Below the pieces are notes generated by a model. The model saw nothing but the letters and a program-made list of their open reading frames with translations. It did not search any database and was not told the origin of the DNA. Made by a program: the position numbers and the translations under genes. 64,000 nt of DNA from Fodinibacter sp963833495 (lineage in GTDB: Bacteria > Actinomycetota > Actinomycetes > Actinomycetales > Dermatophilaceae): positions 186,001 through 250,000 of the forward strand of contig CAWHYJ010000011.1 of NCBI GenBank assembly GCA_963833495.1, in the 5' to 3' direction. This document shows positions 26,562 to 35,338 of this stretch, piece by piece. Positions within the stretch are counted from its first letter, which is position 1, and each line of letters opens with the position of its first letter.

Positions 26562-27988
26562 GACTCCTCCTGTGCCAGAACGGCTTCCGCCAGGCGATGC
26601 CACCGCTCGAGGTGAGCGCTCGCGCGGTCCGCGGACCAGGCCGGGGTGTAGGTGCGTTCCGGGGTCCAGCCACCCACGACGGCTGACAGGTCGGCATCGG
26701 GCTCGAGCGCCAGCCGCGCGCATGCCGCCGCGCCGAGCGGAGTGGCATGCGCTGATGGGTAGACCTCGACCGGCACCTGGCACAGGTCGGCCTGCGCCTG
26801 CATCAGGGCGCCCGACCGGGTCAGCCCGCCGTCGACCCGCAGGCGGGTCAGCGGGGTGCCCACATCCTCACCGACCAGTGTGGTGAGCTCGGCGACCTGG
26901 CAGGCGATGCCCTCGACCAGTGCGCGAACCACCTGTCCTGCACCGGTGCCCAGTCGAAGGCCGCTGATGGTCGCGGTCGCCGCCGGATCCCACCACGGGG
27001 CCGCCAGGCCGGCGAAGCCCGGAACGAACAGCACCCCGTCGCTGCTGGGGGCGGCACCGGCATCCAGCCCCGACGCGCTGTCGAGGAACCCGGCGTCGAC
27101 GGCCCAGCGCACTGCGGAGGCCGCCGTGTACACCTGGCCGTCGAGGCAGTACGACGTCTCGGACCCCAGCCGCCAGGCCACCGACGACGTCAGGCCCGAC
27201 GCCGAGCGCACCGCGTCGCGGCCGGTCTGCGCGAGCACGAACGCACCCGTCCCGAAGGTGCACTTGGCGGTGCCGGGCTCGAGGCACGCCTCGGCGAGCA
27301 GGGCAGCCTGCTGGTCGACGATGAGCCCGGTCACCGGCAGCGTGGGGCCGAACACGTCGGTCTCCCCGACCACCTCGTCGTTGGCGACGACGCGCGGCAT
27401 CCGCTCGCCGTCGAGGCCGAACAGGCCGAGCAGCTCGGGCGACCACGCGACGGCGTCGAGGTCGAGCAGCAACGAGCGGCTCGCGGTGGAGGCATCGGTC
27501 ACGAACGCCCCGCACAGCCGGTGCACCAGCCAGGTGTCGGTGGTGGTGACCACCCCGTCGGTGGTGAGGGTGTCGCGCAGCCAGCGCATCTTCGGCGCCG
27601 AGAAGTAGGGGTCGAGCTCGAGCCCGGTGAGGGCGTGCACCCGGTCGCGGTGCGCGGCGTTGCGGCGGCACCACGGCTCGGCCCGCCGGTCCTGCCAGAC
27701 GACCACCGGGGTCAGTGCCCGCCCGGTGGCCGGGTCCCAGGCGAGCACGCTCTCGCCCTGGTTCGCCAGGGCCACGGCATGCACCGGCACCGCCGCCTCG
27801 GCGAGAGCGCGGCGGCCGGCGCTGATGACCGAGTCGAGCATGGCCCGCGGGTCCTGCTCGACCGCGCCGCCCTCGAGGTAGTGCGGGCGAAGCGCGACCT
27901 CCACCGCCGACAGCACCGTGCCGGCGGCATCCACGACCACCGCCTTGGTGCCCGAGGTGCCCTGGTCGATGGCGAGCACGGTCGTCAC
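26558..27988 (-). CDS. glpK: FGGY carbohydrate kinase, glycerol-kinase-like
   Basis: This 476-residue ATP-dependent kinase of the FGGY family begins VLAIDQGTSGTKAVVVD (residues 4-20). It contains GALEWQDRRA-like VVVWQDRRAEPW (about 100-111), the glycerol-kinase-type CTFGTGAFVLAQTG (about 247-260) and the late RVDGGLTRSGALMQ (about 401-414). Start GTG 27988 was chosen from the alignment of the first strand; a GAGGGG site lies upstream. It heads an operon with two flavin oxidoreductases, which supports phosphorylation of glycerol or a related polyol followed by oxidation. No glycerol facilitator lies nearby. Confidence 0.85.
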   Translation of the reverse strand: MTTVLAIDQGTSGTKAVVVDAAGTVLSAVEVALRPHYLEGGAVEQDPRAMLDSVISAGRRALAEAAVPVHAVALANQGESVLAWDPATGRALTPVVVWQDRRAEPWCRRNAAHRDRVHALTGLELDPYFSAPKMRWLRDTLTTDGVVTTTDTWLVHRLCGAFVTDASTASRSLLLDLDAVAWSPELLGLFGLDGERMPRVVANDEVVGETDVFGPTLPVTGLIVDQQAALLAEACLEPGTAKCTFGTGAFVLAQTGRDAVRSASGLTSSVAWRLGSETSYCLDGQVYTAASAVRWAVDAGFLDSASGLDAGAAPSSDGVLFVPGFAGLAAPWWDPAATATISGLRLGTGAGQVVRALVEGIACQVAELTTLVGEDVGTPLTRLRVDGGLTRSGALMQAQADLCQVPVEVYPSAHATPLGAAACARLALEPDADLSAVVGGWTPERTYTPAWSADRASAHLERWHRLAEAVLAQEES

Positions 27989-28074
27989 TCGCTCGGCCCC
28001 TCGCGGGAGGCCACGGCGTCGGTCATGACCAGAAACGTAGTCGCACCCGCGACGTCCGAGCCGGACCCCCCGGG

Positions 28075-29772
28075 TCAGGCGTCGACGATGACCGGGATGA
28101 TGAGGGGGCTGCGCCGGTGCGTGCGGTGGGCCCAGGTGGAGGCCGCGCGGCGCACGAGCTCCTCGATCTGGTCGAGGTCCTCGATGCCGTCGCGCGCCGC
28201 CTTGGTGAGCGCCGCCTGGATCGCCGGGGTGGCCGCCGAGAAGTCCATCACCTCGGGCGGGAAGCCGTGGGCGAGGTAGTCGGGATCCTCCTGGAGCTTT
28301 CCGGTGTCGGGGTCGACGATGCAGACGATGGTGACGACGCCCTCCTCCGCCAGGGTGCGGCGCACGTGCAGGGTCTCCTCGGTGGCGCCGCCGACCGTCA
28401 TCGCGTCGACGTAGACCAGCCCGGCCGGCACCGTGCCGGTGATGGTCGCGCGGCCGTCGACGAGGTCGATGACCGAGCCGTCCTGGGCGATCAGCACCTG
28501 CTTGGGGTCGACCCCGGTGCGGATGGCGATGTCGGCGTTGGCACGCAGGTGTCGCCACTCGCCGTGCACCGGCAGTGCGTTGGTGGGCCGGATGATGTTG
28601 AAGCAGTAGGCGAGCTCGCCGGCGCTGGCGTGGCCGGAGACGTGCACCTTGGCGTTGCCCTTGTGCACGACGTTGGCTCCCCAGCGGGTGAGCTCGTTGA
28701 TGACGCGGTAGATGGCGTTCTCGTTGCCCGGGATCAGCGAGCTGGCCATCAGCACCGTGTCACCCGCGGTGATGCTGACGGGGTGGTCTCGGTTGGCCAT
28801 CCGGGCCAGCGCCGCCATCGGCTCCCCCTGAGAGCCGGTGGCGATGATCGTCTGCTGGTCGGGGCGCAGCCGGTCCAGGGCCTTGAGGTCCTTGACCACG
28901 AGCCCGTCGGGGATCTTGAGGTAGCCCAGCTCGCGAGCGATCCCCATGTTGCGCACCATCGAGCGACCCACGAAGGCGACCTTGCGGCCGTGCCGCTGGG
29001 CGGCATCCAGGATCTGCTGGATGCGGTGCACGTGGCTGGCGAAGCTCGAGACGATCACCCGTCCGGTGGTGGTGCGGAAGACGGTGTCGATGGCCGGCGC
29101 GAGCTCCTCCTCGGAGACGGTGAACCCGGGCACCTCGGCGTTGGTGGAGTCGACGAGGAAGAGGTCGACCCCCTCCTCGCCCAGCCGGGCGAAGGCGCGC
29201 AGGTCGGTGACCCGGCCGTCGAGCGGGAACTGGTCCATCTTGAAGTCGCCGGTGTGCAGCACCAGCCCGGCGGCGGTGCGGATGGCGACCGCCAGCCCGT
29301 CGGGGATCGAGTGGTTGACGGCGACGAACTCGCAGTCGAAGGCGCCGAACGTGCGACGGTCGCCCTCGGCGACCACGACGGTGCGCGGCGTGATCTTGTG
29401 CTCGACGAGCTTGGCCTCGATGAGGGCGAGCGTGAGCCGCGAGCCGACGACGGGGATGTCGGGCCGCTCGCGCAGCAGGTAGGGCACGCCGCCGATGTGG
29501 TCCTCGTGGCCGTGGGTGAGCACGATCGCGTCGATTGTGTCGAGGCGGTCCCGGATCCAGGTGAAGTCGGGGATGATCACGTCGACGCCCGGCTGGTGCT
29601 CGTCGGGGAAGAGCACCCCGCAGTCGACGATGAGCAGCCGGCCCTGGTGCTCGAACACCGTCATGTTGCGGCCGATCTCGCCCAGGCCACCCAACGGCAC
29701 GACCCGCAGCCCGTTGCGCGGCAGGGTGGGAAGGGAGTCGCTGCTCTTGCGGCGGGGGCCCCGGCGGCTCAT
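28075..29772 (-). CDS. rnj: Ribonuclease J
   Basis: The 565-residue metallo-beta-lactamase/beta-CASP ribonuclease has both 5'-3' exo- and endonuclease activity in mRNA and rRNA processing. The zinc motif HGHEDH is at 87-92, followed by further ligands in NHSIPDG and HTGDFKMD. The beta-CASP motifs appear at IIATGSQGEPMAAL and HVSGHASAGEL. The C-terminal oligomerisation domain starts near residue 460. The length matches family members. The upstream dapA seen in many actinobacteria is absent here. The gene is apparently monocistronic, with about 290 bases of leader and intergenic sequence. Confidence 0.96.
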   Translation of the reverse strand: MSRRGPRRKSSDSLPTLPRNGLRVVPLGGLGEIGRNMTVFEHQGRLLIVDCGVLFPDEHQPGVDVIIPDFTWIRDRLDTIDAIVLTHGHEDHIGGVPYLLRERPDIPVVGSRLTLALIEAKLVEHKITPRTVVVAEGDRRTFGAFDCEFVAVNHSIPDGLAVAIRTAAGLVLHTGDFKMDQFPLDGRVTDLRAFARLGEEGVDLFLVDSTNAEVPGFTVSEEELAPAIDTVFRTTTGRVIVSSFASHVHRIQQILDAAQRHGRKVAFVGRSMVRNMGIARELGYLKIPDGLVVKDLKALDRLRPDQQTIIATGSQGEPMAALARMANRDHPVSITAGDTVLMASSLIPGNENAIYRVINELTRWGANVVHKGNAKVHVSGHASAGELAYCFNIIRPTNALPVHGEWRHLRANADIAIRTGVDPKQVLIAQDGSVIDLVDGRATITGTVPAGLVYVDAMTVGGATEETLHVRRTLAEEGVVTIVCIVDPDTGKLQEDPDYLAHGFPPEVMDFSAATPAIQAALTKAARDGIEDLDQIEELVRRAASTWAHRTHRRSPLIIPVIVDA

Positions 29773-30065
29773 CGCGCGCCTCCCGAGGCAGGGACGAGGC
29801 GGAGCGGGGCAATGTGGTGGGGGTGGGTCACGTTTCTCCGTTGGTTTGGGACGCCGGTCAAACGCGGTTCGGCCGGGGTCGCGGTCCGCGTAGGTCGGCC
29901 TCCTGCCGGATGCCGTCGCGCGTCGCAGCGGTGCGAGATCGGTGCCGTCTGGCGTGGCGCCGACTACGGCGGGCCCGACGGCGGTCAGGAGGCCAACCTA
30001 CCGCGATCGCGGCCCGGGCACCGCGGCGCGGACGCCGGCAGGTGGCGACCAGGCCGGGTGAAGGG
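29773..30065 (-). other. Intergenic leader region of rnj, no gene seen
   Basis: About 290 bases without a supported gene lie between the SRPBCC gene and RNase J. It probably contains the rnj promoter and 5' leader. No clear consensus promoter or conserved RNA element was recognised. Confidence 0.5.
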
Positions 30066-30505
30066 CTACTCCTGCTCGAGCAGCGACCTGAGCCGGGTGA
30101 GGTCCTTGGTGGTGGCGCGCCGCATCGCCTGCTCGGGCACGGGGGCCACGATGCGCGAGAACCCGGACGGGGTGCCGCGGTTGCGCAGGGTCAGCGTCGC
30201 GGCACCGGTCGGCGTGGCAGCCCAGGTGTACGTCGTCTCCATCGGGAAGGGCCGTCGGCGGTGCGCATGACCAGGCGGTGCCGGGGCTCGAGCTCGACGA
30301 CCTCGTAGGTGTAGGCCAGCCGCCGCCCGAGGAACCGGGCCACGAAGTCCATCCGCGACCCGACGGCCAGCTGTGGTGGCGTCTGCCAGTCGACCGACCG
30401 GATGTTGGCGTACCAGCGCGGGGCGCTGGTCGGGTCGCCGGCGACCTCGGCCACCTCGGCGACAGGGCGCTGGATCGTCGTCTCCACCTGCACCTCGACA
30501 CTCAT
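30066..30505 (-). pseudogene. SRPBCC (polyketide cyclase-like) protein, single-base frameshift
   Basis: The first 87 residues in frame from ATG 30505 read as an SRPBCC lipid/hydrophobic-ligand-binding domain (VETTIQRPVAEVAEVAGDPT, YEVVELEPRHRLVMRTADGP). After the run at about 30246-30251 the frame is lost. The continuation (FPMETTYTWAATPTGAATLT, then LRNRGTPSGFSRIVAPVPEQ) is perfect in the next frame to a TAG at 30066. Restoring one missing base in the AA pair gives a full-length protein of about 146 residues. Nothing else looks decayed, so a sequencing error or a very recent mutation is likely. It is the third gene downstream of ohrR. Confidence 0.8.
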
Positions 30506-30519
30506 CGTGCGACCTTCCC

Positions 30520-31779
30520 TCACGCTCGCAGGGCCCAGGAGTGGGCCGGCACCGACTCGTCCCCCAGCACCACCGGCTCGTCCGAGAGGTTGAGTGCGAG
30601 CTCGGCGTGCTCGCCGTCGCGGCCGGTGGCGGTGAGCAGCACCGACTCGTTGCTCAGCTGCGAGGTGGCCACCCGGGCGCGAGCCAGCCACGCGTTCCGG
30701 CGCCGGAACGAGATGGCCTCCTGGTGCCGGTGGAAGACGTCGCTGCGCGGCCAGTCGTCGGGCGAGTGGGGGAACTCGGGGCGCACCGCGTCATCCCCGC
30801 CGGCCCGGTCCTCCTTGGTGCCGGTCAGCCCGCGCTCGTCGCCGGCGTAGAGGGCGGGGGTTCCGGCGACGAAGAACAGCACGGCGACGGCGTGGGTCAC
30901 GTGGCGCTGGTCGGTGATCGCCGACGCCAGCCGGGTCACGTCGTGGTTGCCGACGAAGGTCAGCGGGAGGAACGTCTCGGCGAACTCGTCGTGCCGCTGG
31001 AGCGACCAGGCCAGCTCGAACCAGTTCTTCTCCTCGATGGAGCTGCGGATCGCCTTCCACAGCTCGTACTGGGTGACCGAGTCCAGGCCGGACTCCTCGA
31101 TGTAGCCGACGTAGTCGCCGTGGATGACCTCACCCACGAACCACGCTTCGGGGAACCGCTCGCGCACCGGCCCGATCGTGTTGCGCCAGAATGCTGCTGG
31201 CACCGCGTAGGCGGCGTCGAGGCGCCATCCGTCGATGCCACGCGCCAGCCAGTGCGCCATGACGTCGGTGACGGCCGCCACCACCTCGGGGTTCTCGTGG
31301 TCGAGCACCACGAGGTCCTCGTGGCCCTCGAACACCTGCACCTCGATGCCGTCCACGGTGCGGGCACCCTCGCCCCTCGCGAACCGCGCCGCCGCCGGCG
31401 AGCCGGGTCCGGCCGCCACGGCCTCCTGCCACCAGGCGTGCGCGCGGCCGACATGGTTGAACACCCCGTCGAGCAGCACCCGGATGCCGCGTTCGCGGCA
31501 CGCGTTGAACAGCGCCTCTGCATCGGCGTCGTCCCCGAGCCGCGGGTCGATGCGCAGGTGGTCGACGGTGTCGTAGCCATGGGTTTCCGAGTCGAAGATC
31601 GGACCCAGCAGCAGCCCGTTGCACCCGAGCTCGAGCAGGTCGTCGAGCCACTCCGTGATCCGGCCCAGCTCGTGGGTGACTGCGCCGTGCGGGTGGGCGG
31701 TCGTGTCGGCGCCGACGAAACCGAGGGGGTAGACGTGCCACCAGATGGCGGTGTCGACCCACTGCCGCCCGGCGGTCAT
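30520..31779 (-). CDS. GH13 alpha-amylase family glycosyl hydrolase, cytoplasmic
   Basis: This 419-residue alpha-amylase-superfamily protein has no signal peptide. The conserved regions are visible in order: region I DGVFNHVGR (about 104-112), region II GWRLDAAYA with the nucleophile Asp (about 185-193), region III FVGEVIHG with the acid/base Glu (about 217-224) and region IV FVGNHDVTR (about 285-293). All three catalytic acids are present. At 419 residues it is short, with a small C-terminal beta domain. The start ATG overlaps the ohrR stop (31776-31779). Its co-transcription with an organic peroxide regulator is odd. Activity on intracellular maltodextrin or trehalose-type sugars is possible. 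Confidence 0.92.
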   Translation of the reverse strand: MTAGRQWVDTAIWWHVYPLGFVGADTTAHPHGAVTHELGRITEWLDDLLELGCNGLLLGPIFDSETHGYDTVDHLRIDPRLGDDADAEALFNACRERGIRVLLDGVFNHVGRAHAWWQEAVAAGPGSPAAARFARGEGARTVDGIEVQVFEGHEDLVVLDHENPEVVAAVTDVMAHWLARGIDGWRLDAAYAVPAAFWRNTIGPVRERFPEAWFVGEVIHGDYVGYIEESGLDSVTQYELWKAIRSSIEEKNWFELAWSLQRHDEFAETFLPLTFVGNHDVTRLASAITDQRHVTHAVAVLFFVAGTPALYAGDERGLTGTKEDRAGGDDAVRPEFPHSPDDWPRSDVFHRHQEAISFRRRNAWLARARVATSQLSNESVLLTATGRDGEHAELALNLSDEPVVLGDESVPAHSWALRA

Positions 31780-32225
31780 GCCGGCCGCCCGGCGGCGTCG
31801 AGGTTGTCGATCAGGCCACTGAGCAGGCGCTGCAGCTGGCCGAACTCCTCGGCCCCGAAGCCGATCGACCGCGCCACCTCACCGGGGACGCCGGCGACGT
31901 CGCCCCGCAGGCGCTCCCCCTCGGCGGTGGTGGTCACGACAACCCGTCGCTCGTCGTGCGGGTCGCGCCGGCGCTCCACCCGGCCGGAGGCCTCGAGTCG
32001 CTTGAGCAAGGGCGTCAGGGTGCCGGAGTCGAGCCGGAGCCGGCGACCCAGCTCACCCACCGACCGCGCCCCGTCGGTCCACAGCGCCAGCATCACCAGG
32101 TACTGCGGGTAGGTGAGACCCACGTCGGACAGCACCTCCGTGTAGCGGCGGGTCACGGCTCGCGTGGCGGCGTACAGCGGAAAGCAGATCTGCCGGTCGA
32201 GGTCCAGTGGGTCGTTCGTGATCAC
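31776..32225 (-). CDS. ohrR: OhrR organic-peroxide sensor (MarR family)
   Basis: The MarR-type repressor, about 149 residues, senses organic hydroperoxides. The N-terminus VITNDPLDLDRQICFPLYAA contains the reactive cysteine (Cys14 by this start) in the family-specific D-x-Q-I/L-C-F context. The winged helix (LTYPQYLVMLAL, then LRLDSGTLTPLLKRLEASGR) and the RRDPHDERRVVV wing are complete. GTG 32225 fits the family start. The GGAGG just before it is only one base away, so the true start is not certain. It is divergent from ohr with a shared operator between, and it leads an operon with the amylase and SRPBCC genes. Confidence 0.9.
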   Translation of the reverse strand: MITNDPLDLDRQICFPLYAATRAVTRRYTEVLSDVGLTYPQYLVMLALWTDGARSVGELGRRLRLDSGTLTPLLKRLEASGRVERRRDPHDERRVVVTTTAEGERLRGDVAGVPGEVARSIGFGAEEFGQLQRLLSGLIDNLDAAGRPA

Positions 32226-32248
32226 GCCTCCACGATACCGGCCCGGTT

Positions 32249-32271
32249 TGCACAATTCCATTGTGCACAAT
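32249..32271. promoter_or_regulatory. OhrR operator between ohrR and ohr
   Basis: Two overlapping palindromes: TGCACAAT-TCC-ATTGTGCA (32249-32267, 8-bp arms) and ATTGTGCACAAT (32260-32271, perfect). The AT-rich ACAAT/ATTGT half-sites match the known OhrR recognition pattern and stand out in a very GC-rich region. The site ends 13 bases before the ohr start codon. Confidence 0.85.
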
Positions 32272-32283
32272 AGATTGGTTCCC

Positions 32284-32700
32284 ATGAACATCCTCTACAC
32301 CGCGTCCGCTGTCGCCACCGGCGACGGCCGCAACGGCCACGTCCAGACCTTCGACGGCGTCCTCGACGCCCCGGTGCGCACTCCCAAGGAGCTCGGCGGC
32401 GAGGGCGGCGCGACCAACCCCGAGCAGCTCTTCGCGGCGGGCTACGCCGCCTGCTTCCACTCGGCGCTGAAGCTGGTCGCCGCGTCCATGAAGGTCGACA
32501 CCACCGATTCCGAGGTCGTCGCCGACGTCTCGCTCGGCCGCAGCGACGACGAGCGCTTCGGCCTGGCCGTGCGGCTCGAGGTGGCACTGCCCACCGTGAG
32601 CCGTGAGGTCGCCCAGCTGGTCATCGAGCAGGCGCACCAGGTGTGCCCTTACTCCAACGCCACCCGCGGCAACGTCGAGGTCACCCTCGAGGTCGCCTGA
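32284..32700 (+). CDS. ohr: Organic hydroperoxide resistance protein Ohr
   Basis: The 138-residue thiol peroxidase of the Ohr/OsmC family reduces organic and fatty-acid hydroperoxides in the cytoplasm. The two redox cysteines are Cys57 (AGYAACFHSAL) and Cys121 (QVCPYSNATRGN). The family N-terminus LYTASAVATGDGRNGHV, with the catalytic Arg, is present. The length is standard. The gene starts 13 bases after the OhrR operator and is divergent from ohrR, the classical arrangement. Expression should be induced when OhrR is oxidised. Confidence 0.95.
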   Translation: MNILYTASAVATGDGRNGHVQTFDGVLDAPVRTPKELGGEGGATNPEQLFAAGYAACFHSALKLVAASMKVDTTDSEVVADVSLGRSDDERFGLAVRLEVALPTVSREVAQLVIEQAHQVCPYSNATRGNVEVTLEVA

Positions 32701-32754
32701 CCCCGGGGGGCGTCCGAACCCCTGGCGTCCTCGCCGCCGGCGCGAGCCCGCTCG

Positions 32755-33434
32755 TCATCCCTTCATCCGCGGGTCGTGCGACGGGTCGCGGTACTGCGCC
32801 GGGCAGCCGCCCTCCGCCGCGGCGGGTCGCAGCTCGAAGTGCCACGGCTCGTTCCGGAAGACCTGGCACAGCCCGTAGCGCGCGCCGTGCGCCGCCAGCC
32901 ACCCAGTGGCGTCCGCGTTGCGGACATCGACCGCGTCGCCGGACACGTGCGGCGAGGTGGCCGGCGTGGCGACCCACCGGGCCGCCTCCGCCTTCGAGCC
33001 GTACGTCGAGACCGCCTCCTCGAGCAGCTGTTCCTGGTAGGCCGGCGACCGCCACCCGCTGGTGAGGTGCACCGTGACCCCGGCACGTCCGGCATCCGTG
33101 GCCGCGCGCCGCAGTGCAGTGCTGAGCTGCGGGTTGAGCCGGTCGACACCGGGTAGGAGTCGTCGAACACCGTGGCCGCCTCGGGGAGCCGACCGTCGGC
33201 CACACCCAGCGCGCCGGGAGGTTCGTCGGGAGCGCCGCGCAGCGGCTCGGCAGTGCGTGTGGCGCTCGGCGAGGTTCCACCGGACGAGGCCGCGCTGGGC
33301 GGTTGCTGGGCCGACGCGACCGGCGCCGAACGGCATCCGGCAAGGACCGCGAGCGCACAGGCGACCACGACGGTGGCGATGGCGCTGGCGCCGGCTCGGT
33401 GTACGGACTCGGGAAGCTGCGGAGTGGTGAGCAT
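32755..33434 (-). pseudogene. VanY-like D-alanyl-D-alanine carboxypeptidase lipoprotein, single-base frameshift
   Basis: From ATG 33434 the first frame gives a lipoprotein signal (VVVACALAVLAGC), a Ser/Pro linker and ATVFDDSYP. The next frame then continues GVDRLNPQLSTALRRAATDA and the peptidase M15B domain, with the zinc motif SGHxVD-like HVSGDAVDV and the later EPWHFELRP, to the stop at 32755. The frame changes at the G run 33151-33153, where one missing base restores a protein of about 226 residues. All zinc-site residues are intact. A sequence error or recent mutation is more likely than an old pseudogene. The enzyme would trim peptidoglycan stem peptides at the cell surface. Confidence 0.8.
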
Positions 33435-33520
33435 GCCCCCAGTCAAGGAAGCGCCGTGTTGCCACCACGTCTGCAGTTCTCGATACGCCGACGATATGCA
33501 CCGCTCTCTAGCATCGGTCC

Positions 33521-34201
33521 ATGCGCGTGCTGGTGGTCGAGGACGAGCCGCTGCTCGCCGGAGCCATCCGCGACGGCCTGCGGCTCGAGGCGATCGCGGC
33601 CGACACCGCCGGCGACGGCGACACCGCACTCGAGATGCTCAGCGTCAACAGCTACGACATCGCGGTGCTCGACCGCGACGTCCCCGGCCCGTCGGGCGAC
33701 GAGATCGCCCGGCAGATCGTCGCCTCCGGCAGCGGCATGCCGATCCTCATGCTGACTGCCGCGGACCGGCTCGACGACAAGGCGTCCGGCTTCGAGCTCG
33801 GCGCGGACGACTACCTCACCAAGCCGTTCGAGCTGCAGGAGCTCGTGCTGCGACTGCGGGCCCTGGACCGCCGCCGTGCCCACAGCAGGCCCCCGGTGCG
33901 CGAGATCGCCGGCGTGCGGCTCGACGCGTTCCGCCGTGAGGTCTTTCGCGACGGGCGGTACGTCGCGCTGACCCGCAAGCAGTTCGCGGTGCTCGAGGTG
34001 CTGGTCGCGGCCGATGGTGGCGTGGTCAGCGCCGAGGAGCTGCTCGAGCGGGCGTGGGACGCGAACGCCGACCCGTTCACGAACGCGGTTCGCATCACCG
34101 TCTCGGCGCTGCGCAAGCGGCTCGGCGAGCCGTGGGTGATCGCCACGGTCCCCGGCGTCGGCTACCGCATCGACGCAGGCGCCGGTGGCACACGTGGATA
34201 G
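33521..34201 (+). CDS. OmpR-family response regulator
   Basis: The 226-residue regulator has an N-terminal receiver domain with acidic pocket Glu7/Asp8, phosphoacceptor Asp51 (VLDRDVPG), Thr79 and Lys101 (LTKPF). A C-terminal winged-helix DNA-binding domain follows (about residues 130-222; ALTRKQFAVLEVLVAADGGV, ITVSALRKRLGEPW). The histidine kinase gene starts inside its 3' end (17-base overlap), so the two are co-translated. The gene is divergent from the VanY-like peptidase, with about 86 bases between. That neighbour may be a target, and the system may sense envelope stress; this is inference. Confidence 0.94.
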   Translation: MRVLVVEDEPLLAGAIRDGLRLEAIAADTAGDGDTALEMLSVNSYDIAVLDRDVPGPSGDEIARQIVASGSGMPILMLTAADRLDDKASGFELGADDYLTKPFELQELVLRLRALDRRRAHSRPPVREIAGVRLDAFRREVFRDGRYVALTRKQFAVLEVLVAADGGVVSAEELLERAWDANADPFTNAVRITVSALRKRLGEPWVIATVPGVGYRIDAGAGGTRG

Positions 34202-35285
34202 GGCGCCGGGCCTGAGCGTCCGTTGGAAGCTCACGCTCAGCTACGTGGGCTTCCTCATGGTGGCGGGCTCGCTGCTGCTGGCGACGGTGTGGGTGTTCCT
34301 GCTGCGCTACGTGCCCGACCACCCGAGCTTCGGCCCCGGCCCCGCCAGCCCGACCCGCGCCGACCTCCTGGCCGCCTTCGCGCCCCGAGCCGCCCAGGCC
34401 CTCACGGTGCTGCTCGTCGTCGGCCTGGCCGGGGGCTGGTTCCTGGCGGGGCGGATGCTCTCCCCGCTGGTGCGGATCACCGAGGCCACCCGCATCGCGT
34501 CGACCGGGTCGTTGTCGCACCGCATCCGGCTCGAGGGCCGCAGCGACGAGTTCCGCGAGCTCGCCGACGCGTTCGACTCCATGCTCGCGCGCCTCGAGGC
34601 GCAGGTGGCCGAGCAGGAGCGGTTCGCGGCCAACGCCTCGCACGAGCTGCGGACACCCCTCGCGATCACCCAGACCCTGCTCGACGTGGCGCGACGCGAC
34701 CCCGACCGCGACACCGACGAGCTGGTCGAGCGCCTGCACGACGTCAACGCGCGAGCGATCGCCCTCACGGAGGCGCTGCTGGTACTCAGCCGCGCCGACC
34801 AGCGTTCTCACACGATGGAGCTCGTCGACCTGTCACTCCTCGCCGAGGATGCCGCCGAGACACTCGTGCCCCTGTCCGGGCAGCGCGGCGTGTCGGTCGA
34901 GGTCTTGGGGGACACCGCCGTGACAGTCGGGTCGTCAGCGCTGCTGCAGCAGCTGACGACGAACCTCGTGCACAACGCGGTGGTCCACAACCTGCCGCAG
35001 GGCGGCACCGTCCAGGTCACGACCACCGCCTTCCCGGATGCCGTGTCGCTCACCGTCGAGAACACCGGCAACCACCTGAGCCCGGTGCTCGTCGCCCGCC
35101 TCACCGAGCCCTTCCTGCGCGGCAGCGGGCGCCGCCGCAGCGACCATGCCGGGGTTGGCCTGGGCCTGGCCATCGTGGCCAGCATCGTCCGGGCCCACGA
35201 GGGAGCGCTCACCCTGGCGGCGCGGCCCGCCGGCGGGTTGCTCGTGACGGTGCGCCTGCGGGCGGCACCACCCGGCGTCGGATGA
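34185..35285 (+). CDS. Sensor histidine kinase partner
   Basis: The 366-residue membrane kinase has transmembrane segments at about 17-39 and 71-92 that enclose a short external loop of about 30 residues. A HAMP domain (about 90-142) and a HisKA domain with His153 in FAANASHELRTPLA follow. The ATPase motifs are N box NLVHNAVVHN, VSLTVENTG and GVGLGLAIVASI. The external loop is too small to hold a sensory domain, so it may sense the membrane itself. GTG 34185 overlaps the regulator stop. No third gene appears to belong to this operon. Confidence 0.92.
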   Translation: MAHVDRAPGLSVRWKLTLSYVGFLMVAGSLLLATVWVFLLRYVPDHPSFGPGPASPTRADLLAAFAPRAAQALTVLLVVGLAGGWFLAGRMLSPLVRITEATRIASTGSLSHRIRLEGRSDEFRELADAFDSMLARLEAQVAEQERFAANASHELRTPLAITQTLLDVARRDPDRDTDELVERLHDVNARAIALTEALLVLSRADQRSHTMELVDLSLLAEDAAETLVPLSGQRGVSVEVLGDTAVTVGSSALLQQLTTNLVHNAVVHNLPQGGTVQVTTTAFPDAVSLTVENTGNHLSPVLVARLTEPFLRGSGRRRSDHAGVGLGLAIVASIVRAHEGALTLAARPAGGLLVTVRLRAAPPGVG

Positions 35286-35338
35286 CGAGGGCACGACACC
35301 GGTGACCGCTGCGCCGGTCGCTCGCAACCGGGCGCGGG

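Noticed and set aside
28117..30270. Open frame of about 700 codons on the plus strand opposite RNase J
   Set aside because: It mirrors the third-position GC bias of rnj on the other strand, has no ribosome-binding site or recognisable domain, and rnj is a certain gene.
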